A DNA stretch of 64,000 bases from Sphingopyxis sp. MWB1 (GTDB lineage Bacteria; Pseudomonadota; Alphaproteobacteria; Sphingomonadales; Sphingomonadaceae). Within the stretch, counting starts at the first letter, position 1; the number at the start of each line of letters is the position of its first letter. The notes beneath the pieces were generated by a model. That model was not told the origin of the DNA. It made no database searches and saw only the letters and a list, made by a program, of their open reading frames with translations. The stretch spans positions 620,001 through 684,000 of the forward strand of contig NZ_JQFJ01000002.1 in NCBI RefSeq assembly GCF_000763945.1. The letters are read 5' to 3'. Positions 8,012 through 16,075 of this stretch are shown here, one piece after another. The translations under genes were made by a program, and so were the position numbers.

Positions 8012-10924
8012 CTAGAGGCCGAGCCCGCGCGAACGCGAGGGCGCGAGATAGTCGTGGAGCGCCTGGGACAGCGATTTCTTCTCAAGCGATCCCAGCCCCA
8101 GTTCGCGGGTTCGGTTGCGCAGCAGCGACTCGAGCTGCGGGTCGCGGTGCAGGCTTTTCGCCATCTCGCCGAGCTGCGCGCCCTCGCGCTCGGCGCGGGC
8201 AACATCATAATCTTCCCTATAACGGCGCAGCTGCCGCGATCGCGCCTGCCATTCGGCGACGAAGCGGTCGGCGCGCGCCGGGGCATCGATCCGTAGCGCA
8301 CGCTCGGCGCGCATCGCCTGCATCGCGCGCTGGGTGCGTCCATTCGCTGCCTCGCTGATCAGAGTCGGATCATTGCGCAACGCCGAAGCCAGGTCCTTGG
8401 CACCATCGCTGCCGAGCGCGTCAAGATCGCGCGTTGCTGCCGCCAGGCTATTGCGCTGATGAGCGACCGGCGACAGATTCTTGGAGTGCATTCCCGCGAT
8501 ATCCTGATGCGCGCGGGCATAGCGCTCGATAGCCTTGTCGAGCGCCGACCGCTCCGGACCCGCGCCGAGCGTGCGGGCGTTAATGCGAACAGTCTTCGCT
8601 GGAGGATCGCGCTGCGGTTCGGGGACGGACTTCCCGAGCGCGCTGATGGCGATCGTGGGCTTTAGCTTGAGACCGGCGAAGATGCTGCGCTTCGGTACCT
8701 CCGCATTCGTCGCCTCTGGGGGCCGATAATCGCTCGCCATATCCTTGCCGCGCTCGCGCGACGCGGCACGGACGAGCTTGGCCTGGTTCGCGAAATCGTC
8801 GCGGCCATAGTATAGCTCTACCGTCTCGCGATGTCTGGACAGCGCCACGTAGGTCGAATGGCTGTCGACCCCCGGCGTCGCGAGCACTTGCACCCGGCCG
8901 ACGGTCATCCCCTGCGCCTTGTGGATTGTCGCCGCATAGCCACGATCGATGTGCGCATAGTCCTTGAGGTCGAACGCCAGGCTGCGGCCGTCGTCGAGCA
9001 GCACCTCCATCCGCATCGCGTTCACTACCTGAACCGACCCGAGTGACCCGTTCTTGACGCCGAGCGAGCGCTCATTTCTGAGGAACATCACGCGGTCGCC
9101 AACAGCGAACGCGCGCGTCCCGCGCTCGACCGCGAGCGTCACCTCTTTCCCGAGCGCGCCACTCGCCTTCAGCCGCTCGCGTGCCGCTTCGTTGAGCGCC
9201 CGCACTTCATCATTGGTGTGGGTGAGGATGATCCGGCTCGCGTTGGGCGAAGCCTGCCGATCGCGGTCCCACGCATCGACCAAGTCGGCGCGCGCCGCTT
9301 CGCGCGTTTCGGCTGCATGCACAAAGCCAGCGTCAGCATAACGCCCGATCGCCTCTCCGGTCCGCCCGGTCGCGAGCTCGCGCGTCGCCTCGCGCTGCCA
9401 GTTCTCCTGATGGCGGCGGATATCGATGATCTCGACAGCGCCGTGGCGTTCGGCGGCCGCGCGGAACGCGGCACCCGCCTCGATCGCCTGGAGCTGCTGC
9501 GGATCGCCGACGAGCACGATCTTCGCGCCCTGCCGCTCGGCTTCGGATACGACGCGTTCGAGCTGGCGCGTGCCCACCATGCCGGCCTCGTCGATGACAA
9601 GGATATGCTTGTCGGTCAGCCGCTCGCGATCTTGTCCCCACTGATGTTCGAGGCTCGCGAGCGTGCGCGAGGCGATGCCCGAACCATGCTCGAGACCCTC
9701 GGCGGCGATGCCCGACAGCGCGGCGCCCTGCACCTGGTAGCCCGCCGCTTCCCACGCCTCGCGTGCGACCCCGAGCATCGCGCTCTTGCCCGTCCCGGCA
9801 TAGCCGATGACATTGCTGATGCCGCGTGCGCTAGTCACATGTTCGAGCGCGCCGCGCTGCTCGACCGACAGCTTCAGCCCACGCGCCAATGCGCGTTCAA
9901 TCGCAAGCTCGCGGTGATGTTCGCTGACGCCATGACGTCGCCGCGCATCGAGCGTTGCGGTCGCGCGTTCGAGCCGCTGCTCGGTCTCGATCATGCCGCG
10001 CGAGGTAAAGCGCTCGTCACCCTTCCCGTCCTTGCCCAGCGCGACCAGCTCGGGAGAGGATTTGACTGCGCCCAGCACTGCATCGAACTGCTCTTTGCCG
10101 TCGCTGTGGCGATGGACGAACATCGCAAGGTCGCGGGTCGTAAACGTCGCTTGCTTGTGCGTGATCGCGTCGAGCGCGATGCCGGGATTGGCGAGGATCT
10201 TGTCGCCATTCGACCGCGCGATCTCGCGATGCTCGGCAAGCCGCTCGGCTTTGAGCCCCTGCCCTGCCATCCGCGATGCTGCGGGACCGATCTTGTGCTG
10301 CGGTTCGAGGTCGATCCCCTGCGCTTCCAGACTGCGGTGATCGACGCGTGCATCGATGTCGAGCGAAGCCAGCCGTTCGTTGACATGATCGGCCCACGCC
10401 TCGCGCCAATGGGAGAGTAACTCGGTGCGATTCCACTCGCGCACCTTCGCGCCGAACCCGACCTCTCCATCCTCGCCGATCCGGATCTCGCGCATCGTCA
10501 GCATCACATGCGCGTGCGGCTTCGCGAGCCCGTCGGCGCCGATGTCCCAATGGACATTCAAATCGGCGACCATACCGCGTGTTACAAACTCGCGGGACAC
10601 GAACTCGCGAGCGAGCGCGATCCCCTGCGCTTGGGTCATCTCGCGCGGAATAGCGAACTCGATCTCGCGGGCAAGCTGCGCGTCCTTCCGGACCTCCGCC
10701 GCTTCGACATCGTTCCACAGCTGTTCGCGATTGCGCCAGCGCTCGTCTGTCCCTTCGGGCAGCAGCACCTCGCTGTGAACCACGCCCGCCTTGTTCGAGA
10801 AATCATGGGCACGGCCAAGCCGCTCGTCGTGCAGCCGATCGGCCGAGCGATAGGCCGCGGCGGCCACCGCGCTGCTGCCCAAGCTGCGGGAGATCACTTT
10901 TGCCGAGAAGTGGTAAAGCGCCAT
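8012..10924 (-). CDS. traA: TraA/MobA-type conjugative relaxase-helicase
   Basis: A 970-aa protein of Ti-type TraA architecture. I choose ATG 10924 (MALYHFSAKVISR); the longer frame would translate the oriT. The N-terminal relaxase domain has the conserved AAYRSADRL (candidate catalytic Tyr) and the HUH-type PHAHVMLTMRE metal site. The helicase half has Walker A GYAGTGKSAML, DEAGMV, LVGDPQQLQAIEAGAAF and the RecD/TraI-like YAATIHKAQGMTVGRVQVL. It nicks oriT and unwinds the transferred strand. It is divergent from traC across the oriT-like sequence, as in Ti plasmids. Confidence 0.92.
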   Translation of the reverse strand: MALYHFSAKVISRSLGSSAVAAAAYRSADRLHDERLGRAHDFSNKAGVVHSEVLLPEGTDERWRNREQLWNDVEAAEVRKDAQLAREIEFAIPREMTQAQGIALAREFVSREFVTRGMVADLNVHWDIGADGLAKPHAHVMLTMREIRIGEDGEVGFGAKVREWNRTELLSHWREAWADHVNERLASLDIDARVDHRSLEAQGIDLEPQHKIGPAASRMAGQGLKAERLAEHREIARSNGDKILANPGIALDAITHKQATFTTRDLAMFVHRHSDGKEQFDAVLGAVKSSPELVALGKDGKGDERFTSRGMIETEQRLERATATLDARRRHGVSEHHRELAIERALARGLKLSVEQRGALEHVTSARGISNVIGYAGTGKSAMLGVAREAWEAAGYQVQGAALSGIAAEGLEHGSGIASRTLASLEHQWGQDRERLTDKHILVIDEAGMVGTRQLERVVSEAERQGAKIVLVGDPQQLQAIEAGAAFRAAAERHGAVEIIDIRRHQENWQREATRELATGRTGEAIGRYADAGFVHAAETREAARADLVDAWDRDRQASPNASRIILTHTNDEVRALNEAARERLKASGALGKEVTLAVERGTRAFAVGDRVMFLRNERSLGVKNGSLGSVQVVNAMRMEVLLDDGRSLAFDLKDYAHIDRGYAATIHKAQGMTVGRVQVLATPGVDSHSTYVALSRHRETVELYYGRDDFANQAKLVRAASRERGKDMASDYRPPEATNAEVPKRSIFAGLKLKPTIAISALGKSVPEPQRDPPAKTVRINARTLGAGPERSALDKAIERYARAHQDIAGMHSKNLSPVAHQRNSLAAATRDLDALGSDGAKDLASALRNDPTLISEAANGRTQRAMQAMRAERALRIDAPARADRFVAEWQARSRQLRRYREDYDVARAEREGAQLGEMAKSLHRDPQLESLLRNRTRELGLGSLEKKSLSQALHDYLAPSRSRGLGL

Positions 10925-10964
10925 AGCGCCGTACCATTTACAGCAAAACGGGCACATCGGCACG

Positions 10965-10983
10965 ACGTATAAGCGCGCCCTCA
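10965..10983 (+). other. oriT: Putative oriT nic core (RSF1010/Ti type)
   Basis: The traA-traC intergenic region contains TAAGCGCGCCCT at 10970-10981. This matches the RSF1010/Ti-family nic consensus TAAGTGCGCCCT at 11 of 12 bases. Its place between divergent traA and traC is where Ti-plasmid oriT lies, and the neighbouring relaxase is of the matching family. The nic position is inferred. Confidence 0.72.
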
Positions 10984-11096
10984 CACGATTTCATCGCGCT
11001 CGGGATCACAAAGTCTCGGGAGATTTCAGCTACTTGTTCGCCGCTGAGACCCGGCATAGCTGGATCGTCCGACCCCATTTCATGGAAGGACCAACG

Positions 11097-11420
11097 ATGC
11101 GCAAACCGCGTGATTACGACGCCGAACTCCAGGCACTCACCGACAAGGCGAAGGCGCTCAAGACGAAGAAGCAAGGCCAGCTCGGCGAGCTCGTGATCGC
11201 CTGCGGCGCCGATGCGCTGCCGATCGAACAGCTTGCCGGCGCACTGCTCGATACCGCCCAGGCCGACGCCGCGCGGAAGGAGGCGTGGCGCAAGCGCGGC
11301 GCGGCATTCTTTCGCGGTGAAGGTGCCCGCGCTCGCAAAGGCGCTGGCAGCGACGCGGGCCGCGCATCGGCGAGCGGTGCAAGCGCGCAATCGCGTTCAG
11401 GCGAAGCGGGCGCGGCATGA
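11097..11420 (+). CDS. traC: Conjugal transfer protein TraC-like
   Basis: A 107-aa basic protein beginning MRKPRDYDAELQALTDKAK, with the Ti-type TraC pattern QLGELVIACGADALPIEQLAGALL and a conserved WRKRGAAFF stretch. It probably assists relaxosome assembly at the adjacent oriT. I start at ATG 11097, preceded by GGAAGGA; the frame extends upstream without support. The C-terminal 30 residues are low-complexity Ala/Ser/Gly/Arg and overlap the traD frame by about 100 bp. Confidence 0.75.
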   Translation: MRKPRDYDAELQALTDKAKALKTKKQGQLGELVIACGADALPIEQLAGALLDTAQADAARKEAWRKRGAAFFRGEGARARKGAGSDAGRASASGASAQSRSGEAGAA

Positions 11421-11667
11421 CACGCGGGCGTGGCAGGTGAAGCGCCGCGAACGCACGCGCCAGCTGATCGAACTTGGCGGCCTCGTCGCCAAGGCCGGTC
11501 TCGTCGAACTGACAGGCGACGATCGCGCGGCCATTTTGGGCCTGCTCGTCGAGGCTGCGGCGAAGCTGCGCGGCGAAGCCCGCGAGCAGCAGCTGACGCT
11601 ATGGCGCCGTCGGGGACGACGCGCGTTCGCCGATGGCGTCAGCGGCGATGCGATATCGAGGTCTTGA
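11323..11667 (+). CDS. traD: Conjugal transfer protein TraD-like
   Basis: The conserved part, RERTRQLIELGGLVAKAGLVEL followed by an acidic turn and LRGEAREQQLTLWRRRGRRAFA, is typical of the small Ti-type TraD protein next to TraC. The start is uncertain: I use GTG 11323, in frame with a polybasic leader and preceded by GGTGAAG. Upstream sequence in this frame is shadow of traC. It overlaps traC in another frame, so the two are probably coupled. TraD-type proteins are small relaxosome accessories, distinct from the F-plasmid coupling protein of the same name. Confidence 0.7.
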   Translation: MPALAKALAATRAAHRRAVQARNRVQAKRARHDTRAWQVKRRERTRQLIELGGLVAKAGLVELTGDDRAAILGLLVEAAAKLRGEAREQQLTLWRRRGRRAFADGVSGDAISRS

Positions 11668-11851
11668 CCGTATTGCAGAATCCGCTGGGTCGTTTGTCGC
11701 GGGCGTAGCCGCCCACGCCGCCGAGACCGCGCGTCACGACATTGGCCTGCGAGCGGACCGACAGATTAAGCCTGTCGGTGATGCAGTCATCGCAGATCGC
11801 GACGCCTTCGAGGCGCTGGATCAGCGCCTCGATCTCGGCGGCGATAGTCAT
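11639..11851 (-). CDS. Small Cys-motif protein downstream of MucR-like gene
   Basis: A 70-aa protein, MTIAAEIEALIQRLEG then CDDCITDRL, with a third Cys near the end (SGFC). The C-x2-C-I-x3-L pattern recurs in small alphaproteobacterial mobile-element proteins and suggests metal binding, although a fourth ligand is not obvious. Its ATG overlaps the stop of the MucR-like gene by 4 bp, so it is translationally coupled. Its 3' end overlaps the convergent traD end by about 29 bp. Function unknown. Confidence 0.6.
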   Translation of the reverse strand: MTIAAEIEALIQRLEGVAICDDCITDRLNLSVRSQANVVTRGLGGVGGYARDKRPSGFCNTVKTSISHRR

Positions 11852-12288
11852 TTCGTCCGGGCGCGTCCGCGCCCTGCGGGCTTGCGGCCACCGCCGCGGC
11901 CCTTGGTGCCGAGGCCGATTTGCTTGGCCAGCGCGCGGCGCTTCTCGGTATAGTTGGGCGCGGTCATCGGATAGTCTTTCGGCAGATTCCATTTCGCGCG
12001 ATACTCATCGGGCGTCATGCCGAAGTTGGTCATCAGGTAGCGGCGCAGCATCGTGAGCTTTTTGCCGTCTTCGAGGCAGACGAGATAGTCGGGTTTCACC
12101 GACGACCGGATCGAGACGGCGGGCTGTTGCGGTTCGGGTTCGGGTTCTGCGTTCGACGCCAGACCGGCGAGCGCCTCGTGCACCGAGCAGATGACGAGCG
12201 GGATATCCGATATGGCGACATTGTTGTTGCTGACGTGCGCGGCAACGATGTCGGCGGTCAGCGTGACCAGCGTTTCACGGTCTTCCAT
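11848..12288 (-). CDS. MucR/Ros-family transcriptional regulator lacking zinc-ligand histidines
   Basis: A 146-aa protein from ATG 12288 (MEDRETLVTL). The C-terminal half has the Ros/MucR signature: VCLEDGKKLTMLRRYLMTNF, then GMTPDEYRAKWNLPKDYPM, then APNYTEKRRALAKQIGLG. In canonical MucR the finger reads K-R-H-L-x-T-H; here both His are replaced (R-R-Y-L, T-N). So the zinc site is incomplete, as in some rhizobial homologues that fold without zinc. The C-terminal tail is rich in Lys, Arg and Gly. It lies 13 bp after the MNT-HEPN gene and overlaps the next small gene. Confidence 0.85.
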   Translation of the reverse strand: MEDRETLVTLTADIVAAHVSNNNVAISDIPLVICSVHEALAGLASNAEPEPEPQQPAVSIRSSVKPDYLVCLEDGKKLTMLRRYLMTNFGMTPDEYRAKWNLPKDYPMTAPNYTEKRRALAKQIGLGTKGRGGGRKPAGRGRARTK

Positions 12289-12301
12289 AGGTGTACTTTC
12301 C

Positions 12302-13231
12302 CTAACCCGCCTCGCGCGCGGTGTTTTCCAGTTCGGCGATACGTTCGTTGCAGATGGCCTCCACGATGGCCGCGAGCTGCTCGACGCGTTCGCCAAGCCA
12401 CGCAAGTTCCTCCTGGGTGATCCGGTAATGCTTGCTGTAGCGCGCCTTCACATAGGCATCCTTGAGCTTCTCGAAGCGGGCGCGATCCTTGCGGTCCTCA
12501 CGTGGCCATGCGTCGATCAGGCGCACGTCGATTCCTTCAGCCTGTGTCCGGAGGAACGCTAGGTTATGACTGTGGGGTGTGTAGAATTTGCAGACCAACA
12601 AAACGCAGTCATATAACCGTTCCGCGGTTTGGTGCATGAGGAATGCTGCATCCTTTAGCCGCCCCTCGCGCTCACTGAACTGCGCTGTCGCGAGCATGCC
12701 GGTCGCGGCGGGCAACCACTCGTCAAAATACTCCCGCGCCATATCGAGCGCCGCGTGCGGTGTCATCGGCTTGGGCTCGGCAAGCTCGCTGTTATGGTCC
12801 TGGTAAAGCGCGATGCCGTCGCGTGCGACATCAATGAAGAAATAGCGCCCATGGCTGAGCCCCGCGTTCACCTCGTCGAGGCTGTGGACGATGAAGTTGA
12901 CCGGCGTGCGGAGCGTCCTCGTCACGCCGAATTCGCGGATCAGCCGGTCGTCGAGCTTCGCCCAATATTCGATGCGGTCAGTAAGCCGCTTGTCGCTGAC
13001 AATGATGAGCAGGTCATAGTCCGACTGATAGCCCTTGGCGGTGTGCGGTTCGTCGACCCAGCCGCCCCGCGCATAGCTGCCGTAGAGGATGATCTTCGAT
13101 ATGCGCCCCTTCTTCTTCCAGCCTTGGGTCGCGAGCGCCAGCGCATCCTCGAACTCCTCGAAGATGATCTGCACCACACGCTCGAGCTCACGCTGCTTGT
13201 GCGGGGGAAGATGATCGATGTCGCTGCGCAT
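12302..13231 (-). CDS. MNT nucleotidyltransferase-HEPN fusion protein
   Basis: A 309-aa protein from ATG 13231. The N-terminal domain is a minimal nucleotidyltransferase: ILYGSYARGGWVDEP (GSYARG at 51-56) and SDYDLLIIV with D71 and D73 as metal ligands. The C-terminal domain (about 158-300) is a helical HEPN-like unit with MHQTAERLYDCVLL and VKARYSKHYRI. MNT and HEPN usually form a two-gene toxin-antitoxin pair in which MNT AMPylates the HEPN RNase. Here both are in one chain. The HEPN Rx4-6H catalytic motif is not clearly intact (RYSKH is R-x3-H). It could be a self-controlled toxin or a house-keeping transferase. Confidence 0.8.
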   Translation of the reverse strand: MRSDIDHLPPHKQRELERVVQIIFEEFEDALALATQGWKKKGRISKIILYGSYARGGWVDEPHTAKGYQSDYDLLIIVSDKRLTDRIEYWAKLDDRLIREFGVTRTLRTPVNFIVHSLDEVNAGLSHGRYFFIDVARDGIALYQDHNSELAEPKPMTPHAALDMAREYFDEWLPAATGMLATAQFSEREGRLKDAAFLMHQTAERLYDCVLLVCKFYTPHSHNLAFLRTQAEGIDVRLIDAWPREDRKDRARFEKLKDAYVKARYSKHYRITQEELAWLGERVEQLAAIVEAICNERIAELENTAREAG

Positions 13232-13293
13232 GTCGGACCCGACCTTAGAAAGCCGTTCGACCCGATGGCAAGCGCCATCGGATCGAAGTTGGA

Positions 13294-13548
13294 TTATAGC
13301 CATGGCCAGACGAGCGACGGGAAGCGCGCGTGCAGGCAGCGCGACCAGATCCGAAGCGCGCGGGCGAAGTCGGTCGTGACCTGACCGAGGGTGACGCCAT
13401 GCCGCGCCGCCAGTTCCTCATAGGAAGTGCGGTCGAAGCGGATCGACAGGAAGATGTCGGCCTGCCGCGCGCTCATTTTGGCGAGCGCAATGACCAACCG
13501 CCGCTCCAGATCCTCGATCGTGACGGTGGAGAGATCACGGCGCCTCAT
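13294..13548 (-). CDS. Sigma-70 region 4-like small HTH protein
   Basis: An 84-aa protein from ATG 13548, which overlaps the stop of the ArdC gene by 4 bp. It reads as a single sigma-70 region 4-like helix-turn-helix: LERRLVIALAKMSARQADIF, then TSYEELAARHGVTLGQVTTDFARAL. There is no region 2, so it is not a full sigma factor. Proteins of this kind are common in sphingomonad mobile elements and may be regulators. It is the second gene of the minus-strand operon starting with ArdC. Confidence 0.65.
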   Translation of the reverse strand: MRRRDLSTVTIEDLERRLVIALAKMSARQADIFLSIRFDRTSYEELAARHGVTLGQVTTDFARALRIWSRCLHARFPSLVWPWL

Positions 13549-14438
13549 TGTTCGTCCCCCGCAAAGGCGAGTAGGTAATCGCTCGACTTGCTTGCCGCGC
13601 TCGCGGCGCGAAAGATTGCCTTCTCGTCGCCGCGCAGCACCGAGAGCCACGACGCGATATAATCCGCATGGCGCACGGTCGGTGAGATGCCGAGCGAAGC
13701 GCAGGTGAACGCCGCCGCCATCTCGGCGACCAGTTCTTCCCGTGCATAAGCCTCCGACTCGAACCCGCCCTTCTGATCGCGGTCGAGGCGGCTGGCGTGT
13801 CCGGTCCAATGGCCAAGCTCGTGGAGCGCGGTGCGATACCAGTTGATCGGCTCATGAAAGGCCGCCTGCGGCGGCACCTGCACAAAATCATGGCTCGGGC
13901 TGTAAAAAGCTTCGCCGCCGCCGATATTCACCGTTGCGCCGCTCGAGGCGATCAGCGCGTCGGCCTCAGCGATCGCCAACACCGGATCAGGGCTGACCAT
14001 CGGCGCAGTATAATCCTCGGGTAGTCCCTCGCACTGGTCGACATTGAACACGGTAAAGCGCTTGAGGAACGCCACCTGCCGGGCGTCGCGATCTTCGTTG
14101 CGTGCCGCTTCGGCTTCGGCTTTGGGCGTGAACCGGTCGGCGTAACAGATGATGGTGCCCTTTTCGCCGCGCCGGACATTGCCGCCGGCGCTTTCCGCCT
14201 GCCGGTAGGTCAGCCAGCGCTGCGAGACATAGCCCTTCGCAATCCCTTCGGCCCAGAGGAGCAGCACGTTGATGCCGCTATATTTGCGGGCCGTTCCCGC
14301 ATTCTGCGGCATGGTGCATCCGCATGCCGCGCTGTCCCAAGGCTGCGCCCATGGCAGCCGCCCCTCTTCTAGCTCGGCGATGATCCGGCTCGTGACCTCG
14401 GCATAGAGGCTCTGCCGTCCGACTTTCTGATGTTTCAT
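13545..14438 (-). CDS. ardC: ArdC-like antirestriction/zincin protein
   Basis: A 297-aa protein from ATG 14438, preceded by a strong AGGAGAAGGG. The N-terminal domain is ArdC-type ssDNA binding (LYAEVTSRIIAELEEGRLPWAQPW, YSGINVLLLW, RRGEKGTIICYAD). The C-terminal domain is a zincin peptidase with HELGHWTGH and a downstream Glu (REELVAEMAAAF). ArdC proteins protect incoming single-stranded DNA during conjugation. It leads a five-gene minus-strand operon. Confidence 0.9.
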   Translation of the reverse strand: MKHQKVGRQSLYAEVTSRIIAELEEGRLPWAQPWDSAACGCTMPQNAGTARKYSGINVLLLWAEGIAKGYVSQRWLTYRQAESAGGNVRRGEKGTIICYADRFTPKAEAEAARNEDRDARQVAFLKRFTVFNVDQCEGLPEDYTAPMVSPDPVLAIAEADALIASSGATVNIGGGEAFYSPSHDFVQVPPQAAFHEPINWYRTALHELGHWTGHASRLDRDQKGGFESEAYAREELVAEMAAAFTCASLGISPTVRHADYIASWLSVLRGDEKAIFRAASAASKSSDYLLAFAGDEQ

Positions 14439-14893
14439 ATCCCTTCTCCTTCCAACCACCGCACCCCGGCCCGGAAGGGGGCGGAGGGGGACGGCAGGAA
14501 TGAGCCGGCAGACCCGCACGATCGGGCGGGCTGCATCCGTCAGGACCGCAATGCAATGGAGGACCCGCGGCACGCGGGTTGCGGCCCGGCCGGGGGGGGG
14601 CTAAGGCGAGTGACGCCCGCCTCCGCCCCCGCCTTGCCGGGACCACCAAGCGCCGCCGCGAAGCGGCGACCATCTGCGCGCCAAAGCCGGGAAGATGATT
14701 CGCGCCGCGAGCGGCGCGGCCATCGCAAATCGCATCGTCTGCGATTTGATCTGATGATGTTTATGAAGCGCCAGGCGGCGCCTTGCCGCGCCACGGGGAA
14801 TCCAGGCGTCTCACCCGATTGACGCGACCGCCCGACATGCGAGCGTTCGCGCGAGCGCAGACATCGCTGCCCCCAATCGACAAGGACCCCACC
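14439..14893. other. Intergenic region with hairpins, divergent promoters
   Basis: About 455 bp between ardC and the AlpA-like gene. It is G-rich. A perfect 9-bp hairpin lies at 14726-14748 (CAAATCGCA / TGCGATTTG, 5-base loop), and GC-rich imperfect repeats occur around 14,660-14,720. No gene is convincing. Both flanking genes are read outward, so promoters for each should be here. Confidence 0.45.
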
Positions 14894-15127
14894 ATGCCAA
14901 CCCATGCTCCCGTCCGCTATCTCCGCCTTCCCGCGGTGCTCGAGCGAACCGCGCTCAGCCGCGCGACGCTCTACCGCAAGATCGCCGCGGGTACCTTCCC
15001 GCAGCAGGTCAAGCTCGCCGCGCGGTGCTGCGGCTGGCGCGAGTCCGAGGTCGAGCTGTGGCTCCGCAACCCCATGACCTTCACCGTCGCCGACCTCGAG
15101 CGCGACGAGGACCGCGACGCCGCCTGA
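14894..15127 (+). CDS. AlpA-family regulator/excisionase
   Basis: A 77-aa protein, MPTHAPVRYLRLPAVLERT then ALSRATLYRKIAAGTFPQQVKL and GWRESEVELWL: the MerR-like helix-turn-helix layout of AlpA/Xis proteins. It probably activates or assists excision of the island. AGGA lies 7 bases upstream of the ATG at 14894. The C-terminus is acidic. Confidence 0.82.
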   Translation: MPTHAPVRYLRLPAVLERTALSRATLYRKIAAGTFPQQVKLAARCCGWRESEVELWLRNPMTFTVADLERDEDRDAA

Positions 15128-15184
15128 TTGCCAGGCATGGCGATAGCCCTGCGCCGCCGAAGCTGTGCGGGGCCGGTCGCCCGC

Positions 15185-15508
15185 TCAGTCGGCGGGGTTC
15201 CAGATCAGCGCATAGGCATCATCGCCATCCTGGCGGGCAGCGCGCCCGAGGTTGGCATAAAGCCGGCGCGGTCCGAACTCGGGAGCCGCGAGGCTCAGCG
15301 ACACATAGCGTTCGCCCGAAGCTTGGCCGACGCGGATCCAGCCCGCACCGATTTCGACGCCTTCGGAATAGACCCGGTAGTCGGGCTGAACGTCGCCCGC
15401 CTTCGAGCGGTTGGTCCGGATTTCGATGCCTGCGCGGATCGAGAGGGTTTTAAGCTGGCCCACGAAGCCTGCTTCGATGGTGCCGTTCACAAAACCGATT
15501 GCTGCCAT
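15185..15508 (-). CDS. DUF736 family protein
   Basis: A 107-aa protein starting MAAIGFVNGTIEAGFVGQLKTLSI with an AAGGAG site upstream. It has the DUF736 pattern with PDYRVYSEGVEIGAGW, YVSLSLAAPEFG and a terminal ALIWNP. DUF736 genes are hallmark passengers of alphaproteobacterial ICEs and plasmids. Function unknown. Confidence 0.82.
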   Translation of the reverse strand: MAAIGFVNGTIEAGFVGQLKTLSIRAGIEIRTNRSKAGDVQPDYRVYSEGVEIGAGWIRVGQASGERYVSLSLAAPEFGPRRLYANLGRAARQDGDDAYALIWNPAD

Positions 15509-16075
15509 TGGTCGTCTCCTTGAATTAGCCGCGGGACCATCCCTGCGGCATGGGCGGACCAGGGGCCGGCGCGTGAGGGTCCCCGCGAACCCCAAAGGGG
15601 CCGCAGCACAAGCGGAGGAGTGCGGCGGCGCGATTATTTGAAGCGAAACGGCCGCGAGGAGCGTGCGCAGCACGCGGGGAAATAATCGCGCCGCCGCGCT
15701 TTCGCGGGACGCCGGCCCGGTTCAGGTCACATCGCCCGTCGCCGGGATGGTCCTGCGGTCGGTGCGGATGCGTCCATGCCAACATCGCGTGAGTGCGAGT
15801 GCGCGCTCGTTGGAGGCCGCTCTCGATCGTACAACGGGAATACTCCCGTTTTCAGCCGTAGGCGATCACGTAATCTCGCCCACAAAAGCGGACTTAGCTG
15901 AACAAGGAGGACTCTGTCTGGCGAAGCGGAGGCCGCTATAAATTGGCGTAAAACTGACATTTATTGCCCACGCGGTGGCGTTTGGCCATCATAGCGCGTC
16001 CCTCCGTGGGCATGGTTTCTGCCATCGACATGACTATAGCTTTTTTACGATATTCGTATATTTGACGGTCTTCGT
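15509..16075. repeat. Non-coding region with nested inverted repeats
   Basis: No gene is seen in 567 bp. An 18-bp perfect inverted repeat GCGGCGGCGCGATTATTT is at 15622-15639 and 15680-15697, with an inner hairpin GCGTGC/GCACGC at 15661-15675. Outside it are GGGCCGGCG/CGCCGGCCC (15563-15571 / 15710-15718) and GGACCATCCC/GGGATGGTCC (15534-15543 / 15744-15753). All are roughly centred on 15,640-15,660. This is a candidate replication, transfer or regulatory site of the island. Confidence 0.65.
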
